Shown here one piece after another: positions 8,012 through 11,147 of a stretch of DNA of 11,147 nt (position 1 is its first letter; each line of letters opens with the position of its first letter). The stretch spans positions 1 to 11,147 of the forward strand of contig JAEYWQ010000391.1 of the NCBI GenBank assembly GCA_023428885.1, in the 5' to 3' direction. The notes beneath the pieces are model-generated. The model was given only the letters and a program-made list of their open reading frames with translations, was not told where the DNA came from and searched no databases. The position numbers were made by a program, and so were the translations under genes. The DNA is from Bacillota bacterium (GTDB lineage Bacteria > Bacillota > Clostridia > Lachnospirales > Lachnospiraceae).

Positions 8012-8211
8012 CACATGGCAGGTTTCCTGGCTCGTGGCATTTTACTCCTTGCTATCTTCTCAAGTATCAGATTCCATAAAAACGGAGCGCATTTTTACTT
8101 CTAGCTCTACCCAATGATATGTTACGCAATTTTCACTCCACTCACAGTAACGGGGGCTGCTTCGGAATCACACCGAATTCCCTTTTACCTTATGTTCATA
8201 AGCACCATATG
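8012..8211 (-). promoter_or_regulatory. Cobalamin (adenosylcobalamin-type) riboswitch
   Basis: Read on the minus strand, the aptamer opens with CATATGG (8205-8211), which pairs with CCATGTG (8012-8018) as stem P1. Between these lie the conserved core GGGAATTCGGTG, then GATTCCGAAGCAGCCCCCG and TTACTGTGAG, the segment TGCCACGAGC, and the B12 box GCCAGGAAACCTGCCA (8016-8031). The order and near-consensus sequence are diagnostic. Bound cobalamin normally turns the downstream genes off. It sits directly ahead of btuFCD and so identifies their substrate as B12 or another corrinoid. Confidence 0.95.
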
Positions 8212-8221
8212 GACGCCGTTA

Positions 8222-8250
8222 ATTATATCTGTTATTCAGAAATTATGCAA
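8222..8250 (-). promoter_or_regulatory. Sigma-A promoter of the btuFCD operon
   Basis: On the minus strand TTGCAT (8245-8250) and TATAAT (8222-8227) are 17 bases apart. Transcription should start near 8215, immediately before the riboswitch P1 strand at 8211, which fits a leader that begins with the aptamer. Confidence 0.82.
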
Positions 8251-8252
8251 GT

Positions 8253-8282
8253 AAAAAGGGTTAATGCTCCTCGCAATAACCC
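8253..8282 (-). terminator. Intrinsic terminator of the 151-residue membrane protein gene
   Basis: On the minus strand GGGTTA-T-TGC, loop GAGGA, GCA-T-TAACCC forms a 9-bp stem with one T-T mismatch, then TTTTTAC. It starts eight bases past the stop at 8290 and ends two bases before the btuF promoter -35 box. Confidence 0.82.
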
Positions 8283-8289
8283 AAAATAG

Positions 8290-8745
8290 TTACATATTTT
8301 TAGTTTTTACATGGCTGAGTATAATCCGTTCCAATACCGATTTATACACCAAAACAATTTGCGCATCAATAAAACAATACTTATTTATGACGTACTCATA
8401 TGTTTTTACAAGAAAGAGACTGCTCATTAACACCAAGGCAACGATTGTGATTGCTGGCATTAAGCCCTGTGACAGCAAAAACACTGAACCTCCAATATAG
8501 GCAATCAAAGCAAAGATGTATGTCTTACTAATTCGAAATGCTAGTAACATAGCCTCATTAAGCCTATCATGCATGTGTGCAATTGCTTCAATATCTCTAT
8601 CCTTTAATCGAAAATAAATATCCTCATACACCTCTTTACTTTCCAGTGATTTATCTCTCAGATTCTGCTGAATATAGGTGAAATATCTATTATAATTAAC
8701 TTCACCAAGCTCATGTCGTATCAACCGCTTAAATACACTCATCAT
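8290..8745 (-). CDS. Small two-helix membrane protein of unknown function
   Basis: I do not recognise this 151-residue protein. Residues 1-70 are charged and probably helical (KSLESKEVYEDIYFRLKDRDIEAIAHMHDRLNEAM). Two hydrophobic segments follow, about 75-94 (YIFALIAYIGGSVFLL) and 97-114 (PAITIVALVLMSSLFLV), joined by a very short turn (SQGLM). A tail of about 35 residues (FIDAQIVLVYKSVLERII) ends the protein. There is no signal peptide or lipobox; both ends are probably cytoplasmic. The ATG at 8745 has AAAGGA nine bases upstream and GGGG two bases upstream; the next codon is also ATG, so either could be used. It is transcribed alone: a terminator follows, and a 340-bp gap with a palindromic site precedes it. 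It is likely a real gene, because it has a ribosome binding site, its own terminator and a coherent membrane topology. Confidence 0.75.
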   Translation of the reverse strand: MMSVFKRLIRHELGEVNYNRYFTYIQQNLRDKSLESKEVYEDIYFRLKDRDIEAIAHMHDRLNEAMLLAFRISKTYIFALIAYIGGSVFLLSQGLMPAITIVALVLMSSLFLVKTYEYVINKYCFIDAQIVLVYKSVLERIILSHVKTKNM

Positions 8746-9035
8746 ATCCCCACATCCTTTCGTGGAAATTTCATATATTTTTTAACATATGAACTCTCTT
8801 AAGGTGAAATTAGAATCTGTTACAGAGTCTGTAAATAAAACTGTAACCTGAATCTATCCTTAGTATTAACAGCCCATCATAATAAAGTCTTTGTAATTTT
8901 TTGAAATTTTGGAAGCATTCAAACATTCACAAAATGTTCATAACTTAGCCATACTATTCTCACATATATCATCTATAATATGATTTATAAGATACAACTT
9001 AATAATGTTTACAAGATAATTTTTTTCATAAAACA
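8746..9035. other. Intergenic region upstream of the small membrane protein
   Basis: This AT-rich stretch has no convincing gene on either strand. It holds a leader hairpin (TTCATAT 8770-8776 with ATATGAA 8787-8793), the palindromic site at 8820-8847, and a second inverted repeat, AACATT-CACAA-AATGTT (8922-8938). The promoter of the downstream gene is not obvious. TTTACA (8830-8835) with TAATTT (8807-8812) 17 bases on is the best minus-strand candidate and is weak. Confidence 0.6.
8819..8847. promoter_or_regulatory. Palindromic operator-like site with three half-sites
   Basis: TTACAGAGTCTGTAA (8820-8834) is a perfect palindrome with 7-bp arms. A further CTGTAAC (8841-8847) repeats the right half 12 bases on, and also mirrors GTTACAG at 8819-8825. 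It lies about 75-100 bases upstream of the membrane-protein start and overlaps the best -35 candidate, a typical repressor position. The regulator is unknown. Confidence 0.5.
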
Positions 9036-9070
9036 AAGCCCGGCAGTAACCCTCCCCCTCTACCGGGCTT
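9036..9070 (-). terminator. Terminator of the receiver-Hpt gene
   Basis: AAGCCCGG (9036-9043) and CCGGGCTT (9063-9070) form a perfect 8-bp GC-rich stem. On the minus strand it is followed by TGTTTTATG. It starts 16 bases after the stop of the gene ending at 9086. Confidence 0.85.
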
Positions 9071-9085
9071 CTCCTCTGTCCTTTT

Positions 9086-10186
9086 TTATTTCATGTTACT
9101 TCTAATAACCTCATTCCAACAATCTCTTAATATTTCCTCTACCCTCTCATACTCAAACTCCTCCAAACAAGAAATTGCTTGGTCAATATATGATTTGATT
9201 TCCTGAGAGGTAATATTCCTTAAGTAATTAAGTCCATTTAAAATTTCAATATACTCATATCGGGCTACATGAAACAGGATTTGCTCAATATGTTTGCTCA
9301 TATCTTCAATGGAAGAAGTGGTACTATTTAGATTCTCCTGGTAGTTTATTATGTTACTATTATATGCACGAATCGCTTGTTCGAGTTCACTGCAAAGATT
9401 GGTCATTCTGTCTATAAGTACTTGATAATTCGGCATAATCTCGGTAAATCTTTGCGCTTTCATAGTCCCCTTCGCTTCCAAAAGCTTATGATCTAAATCC
9501 ACTGCTATGGATGCTAATGTATGAGCTCCAATATAGTAAAACACGCTTTTTAAAGCGTGAAGCTGATTATGTGCAATGTTATCATTTCTACTAGAAATCG
9601 AATCTTTCATTATAATGATTGCTTGATTCAACTGCTTGATGGAAGACTTAAAGAGTCTCATAAAGTAGTTAACATCCTTTTTATCAAACTCTAAAAAGTA
9701 ATCAATATGAATGTCCTTCACCCACTCCATAGAATGTAAAAAATTGTTCCAATAATCAACAATACCTTCCGCAGAACAGTCTTTTGTGAGTGTCTGTAAT
9801 TGCACAAGTTGATCCTTATCTATCCATCGCTCTAAGCAAGCTTGCAATTGAACTATTTTTAATGGCTTTTCTATCCTGTCCTCAAACAAGTCATGCAACC
9901 CAACTTCTTGATCGTCATACATATTGATTCCTGATGTGGCAATAATCTTAGTCTTATTGTTTTTATTCAATTTATTGCGAAGCAGCCTTGTGGTCATAAA
10001 GCCATCCAAATTAGGCATCATCAAATCCATAAAAATCATATCATAGTCATCATTCGTTGCCATCTTAATTGCGCTTTCACCATCACAGGCTTTATCAATA
10101 TGAATTCCAAGGGAAAGCATAAGGTTTTCAGCAGCAATTAAATTAACTGAGTTGTCATCTACAAATAAAATCTTTATACTTTTCAT
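9086..10186 (-). CDS. Stand-alone receiver-Hpt phosphorelay protein
   Basis: This 366-residue cytoplasmic protein carries an N-terminal receiver domain (about 3-122) and a histidine phosphotransfer domain (about 150-260). In the receiver the acidic pair is Asp10-Asp11, the phosphoacceptor is Asp54 (MDLMMPNLDG), the switch Thr is Thr84 (IIATSG) and the Lys is Lys107 (EKPL), so it is complete. In the Hpt part, LHALKSVFYYIGA matches the family H-x-LKG...GA pattern, with His210 as the likely phosphorylated residue. The Gly after LK is Ser. Residues 265-366 are predicted helical and end in YEYIEILNGLNYL and FEYERVEEILRDCW, resembling tails I associate with clostridial hybrid kinases. There is no kinase core and no DNA-binding domain, so it probably passes phosphate between separate proteins. 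The ATG at 10186 has GGAGG five bases upstream; an in-frame TTG at 10198 overlaps that site and is not used. It is monocistronic. Confidence 0.88.
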   Translation of the reverse strand: MKSIKILFVDDNSVNLIAAENLMLSLGIHIDKACDGESAIKMATNDDYDMIFMDLMMPNLDGFMTTRLLRNKLNKNNKTKIIATSGINMYDDQEVGLHDLFEDRIEKPLKIVQLQACLERWIDKDQLVQLQTLTKDCSAEGIVDYWNNFLHSMEWVKDIHIDYFLEFDKKDVNYFMRLFKSSIKQLNQAIIIMKDSISSRNDNIAHNQLHALKSVFYYIGAHTLASIAVDLDHKLLEAKGTMKAQRFTEIMPNYQVLIDRMTNLCSELEQAIRAYNSNIINYQENLNSTTSSIEDMSKHIEQILFHVARYEYIEILNGLNYLRNITSQEIKSYIDQAISCLEEFEYERVEEILRDCWNEVIRSNMK

Positions 10187-10191
10187 TCCCG

Positions 10192-10196
10192 CCTCC
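10192..10196 (-). promoter_or_regulatory. Ribosome binding site fixing the receiver-Hpt start
   Basis: GGAGG on the minus strand lies five bases before the ATG at 10186. A TTG codon at 10198 overlaps it, so that codon cannot be the start. Confidence 0.8.
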
Positions 10197-10247
10197 AAGT
10201 TTAATGCTTATATTCTAAGCTACCATACCCTATGATTTCTAAGCCAT

Positions 10248-10276
10248 ATTCTACCAATTATTCCAATTAAAATCAA
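10248..10276 (-). promoter_or_regulatory. Likely sigma-A promoter of the receiver-Hpt gene
   Basis: On the minus strand TTGATT (10271-10276) and TAGAAT (10248-10253) are 17 bases apart. The predicted start lies about 55 bases before the ATG. A CCAATTA direct repeat (10254-10260 and 10263-10269, plus strand) fills the spacer. Confidence 0.55.
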
Positions 10277-10326
10277 TAATTTTGCATTAAAACTTAAAAT
10301 CCACCCTTTATTTACCCATACATTAA

Positions 10327-10335
10327 TGTTATAAT
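10327..10335 (+). promoter_or_regulatory. Extended -10 promoter of upp
   Basis: TGTTATAAT matches the extended -10 form TGnTATAAT. The -35 region (TTTATT, 17 bases upstream) is weak, as is common for this class. Transcription should start near 10342, leaving a leader of about 50 bases. Confidence 0.7.
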
Positions 10336-10380
10336 AGTTGGAAGTAAATGAATAGTAAGCGCAAATGTGTGCAAATATCT

Positions 10381-10385
10381 GGAGG
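10381..10385 (+). promoter_or_regulatory. Ribosome binding site fixing the upp start
   Basis: GGAGG lies seven bases before the ATG at 10393. The frame is open back to an ATG at 10348, but that one has no ribosome binding site and the extra 15 residues match nothing in the family. Confidence 0.85.
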
Positions 10386-10392
10386 TATTAAA

Positions 10393-11022
10393 ATGTCAAA
10401 AGTTGAAATTATGAATCATCCTTTGATTCAACATAAGATTGGAATCATGAGAATGAAGTCTACATCAACGAAAGAATTTCGTGACCTTGTAGCTGAAGTA
10501 GCTATGCTTATTTATTATGAAGCTAGCCGTAATCTCCCATTAGCTGATAAGGATATTGAAACTCCGTTAGTAAAAACGGTAGTAAAAGAAATCGCTGGCA
10601 AGAAATTATGTGTAGTTCCAATATTAAGAGCTGGTATGCATATGGCAGATGGTATCTTAAATCTTACTCCTAATGCAAAAGTTGGACATATTGGTCTTTA
10701 CCGTGATGAAGAAACATTAGAACCAGTGGAGTATTTCTGTAAATTACCATCTGACGCAAGTGACAGAGAAATCTTTGTTGTTGATCCTATGCTTGCAACT
10801 GGTGGTTCAGCAATCGCAGCTATTACCTTATTAAAACGCCGCGGAATTGATAAGATTCGCTTCCTTTGCTTAATCGCAGCTCCTGAAGGCTTAGAAAAAC
10901 TAAAAGAAGCTCATCCAGATGTTGACATCTACATTGGTGCATTAGATGAAAGACTTAACGATAAGGGATATATTCTTCCTGGACTTGGGGATGCTGGAGA
11001 TAGAATTTACGGAACCAAGTAA
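10393..11022 (+). CDS. upp: Uracil phosphoribosyltransferase
   Basis: This cytoplasmic salvage enzyme converts uracil and PRPP to UMP and pyrophosphate. The 209-residue length from the ATG at 10393 is the usual family length. Diagnostic segments are KVEIMNHPLIQHKIGIMR at the N-terminus, VVPILRAGMHMADGIL near 74-89, the PRPP-binding loop FVVDPMLATGGSA at 128-140, and the uracil-binding C-terminus GYILPGLGDAGDRIYGT at 192-208. All look intact. The gene is divergent from the receiver-Hpt gene and has its own extended -10 promoter. No PyrR site or attenuator is evident in the short leader. No classical terminator with a T-run follows within the window. Confidence 0.97.
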   Translation: MSKVEIMNHPLIQHKIGIMRMKSTSTKEFRDLVAEVAMLIYYEASRNLPLADKDIETPLVKTVVKEIAGKKLCVVPILRAGMHMADGILNLTPNAKVGHIGLYRDEETLEPVEYFCKLPSDASDREIFVVDPMLATGGSAIAAITLLKRRGIDKIRFLCLIAAPEGLEKLKEAHPDVDIYIGALDERLNDKGYILPGLGDAGDRIYGTK

Positions 11023-11112
11023 TGACAGAAGGACGGGGAAGTAGTCACCCCAAGCAGATATGATTTCTCACGTACACAGGTGATAAAAACAAGAGGCCAA
11101 ATTGAACGCCAC

Positions 11113-11140
11113 GACATTACACGAAACCCACGTGTATGTC
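11113..11140. other. Bulged hairpin downstream of upp
   Basis: GACA-T-TACACG (11113-11123) pairs with CGTGTATGTC (11131-11140): ten base pairs with one bulged T around the loop AAACCCA. No T-run follows in the seven bases left. It could be a weak terminator for upp or part of a structured leader of the next gene. The 125 bases after upp contain no gene I can support. Confidence 0.45.
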
Positions 11141-11147
11141 TTAGTCG

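Noticed and set aside
7964..8014. In-frame extension of btuF to an ATG at 8014
   Set aside because: The codon lies within the P1 strand and 3' edge of the cobalamin riboswitch, has no ribosome binding site, and the added residues would precede a complete lipoprotein signal.
8264..8500. Plus-strand frame opposite the small membrane protein
   Set aside because: Its start lies in the terminator hairpin, it has no ribosome binding site, and the minus-strand frame has better coding evidence and topology.
10348..10392. Longer upp start at 10348
   Set aside because: No ribosome binding site precedes it, and the 209-residue form starting at 10393 matches the family length and has GGAGG at the right distance.

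Overview
This AT-rich window has strong AGGAGG-type ribosome binding sites, TATAAT promoters, hairpin terminators, S-layer-homology anchoring and a clostridial-type Lgt (GRIGCHLAGCCYG). It looks like a chromosomal segment from a low-GC Firmicute, most likely a Lachnospiraceae-type Clostridia. The genus is inferred from gene style and not proven. No insertion sequence, phage gene, CRISPR array, tRNA or rRNA was seen.

Layout. Positions 1-539 (minus) hold the C-terminal part of prolipoprotein diacylglyceryl transferase (lgt). It runs off the left edge and lacks its usual N-terminus. Positions 611-2836 (minus) encode a large secreted PepSY/YcdB-like protein with C-terminal S-layer-homology repeats. 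A 256-bp divergent promoter region separates it from 3093-5012 (plus), a LacI-type sugar-sensor domain fused to a GGDEF diguanylate cyclase. That gene meets the next operon at a perfect 13-bp hairpin (5042-5073), probably a two-way terminator.

The core of the window is a minus-strand vitamin B12 uptake operon. It has a sigma-A promoter (8222-8250), a cobalamin riboswitch (8012-8211), then btuF (lipoprotein, 7963-7004), btuC (permease, 6968-5922) and btuD (ATPase, 5922-5137). The btuC stop and btuD start overlap as TAATG. The riboswitch is what separates this operon from look-alike iron-siderophore or haem transporters.

Upstream of it lie a 151-residue two-helix membrane protein of unknown function (8290-8745) and a 340-bp gap holding a palindromic operator-like site and a terminator. 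Next is a stand-alone receiver-Hpt phosphorelay protein (9086-10186). On the plus strand, upp (uracil phosphoribosyltransferase, 10393-11022) is divergent from it. The last 125 bp contain no gene but a strong bulged hairpin.

How the genes relate: only btuFCD form a clear functional unit. The sensor-GGDEF protein and the receiver-Hpt protein are separate signalling proteins, c-di-GMP and phosphorelay respectively, with no partner in the window. Most of the window is ordinary housekeeping and accessory sequence. The best candidates for new biology are the palindrome-controlled small membrane protein, the orphan receiver-Hpt protein with its extra C-terminal helical segment, the SLH-anchored PepSY protein, and the truncated lgt.
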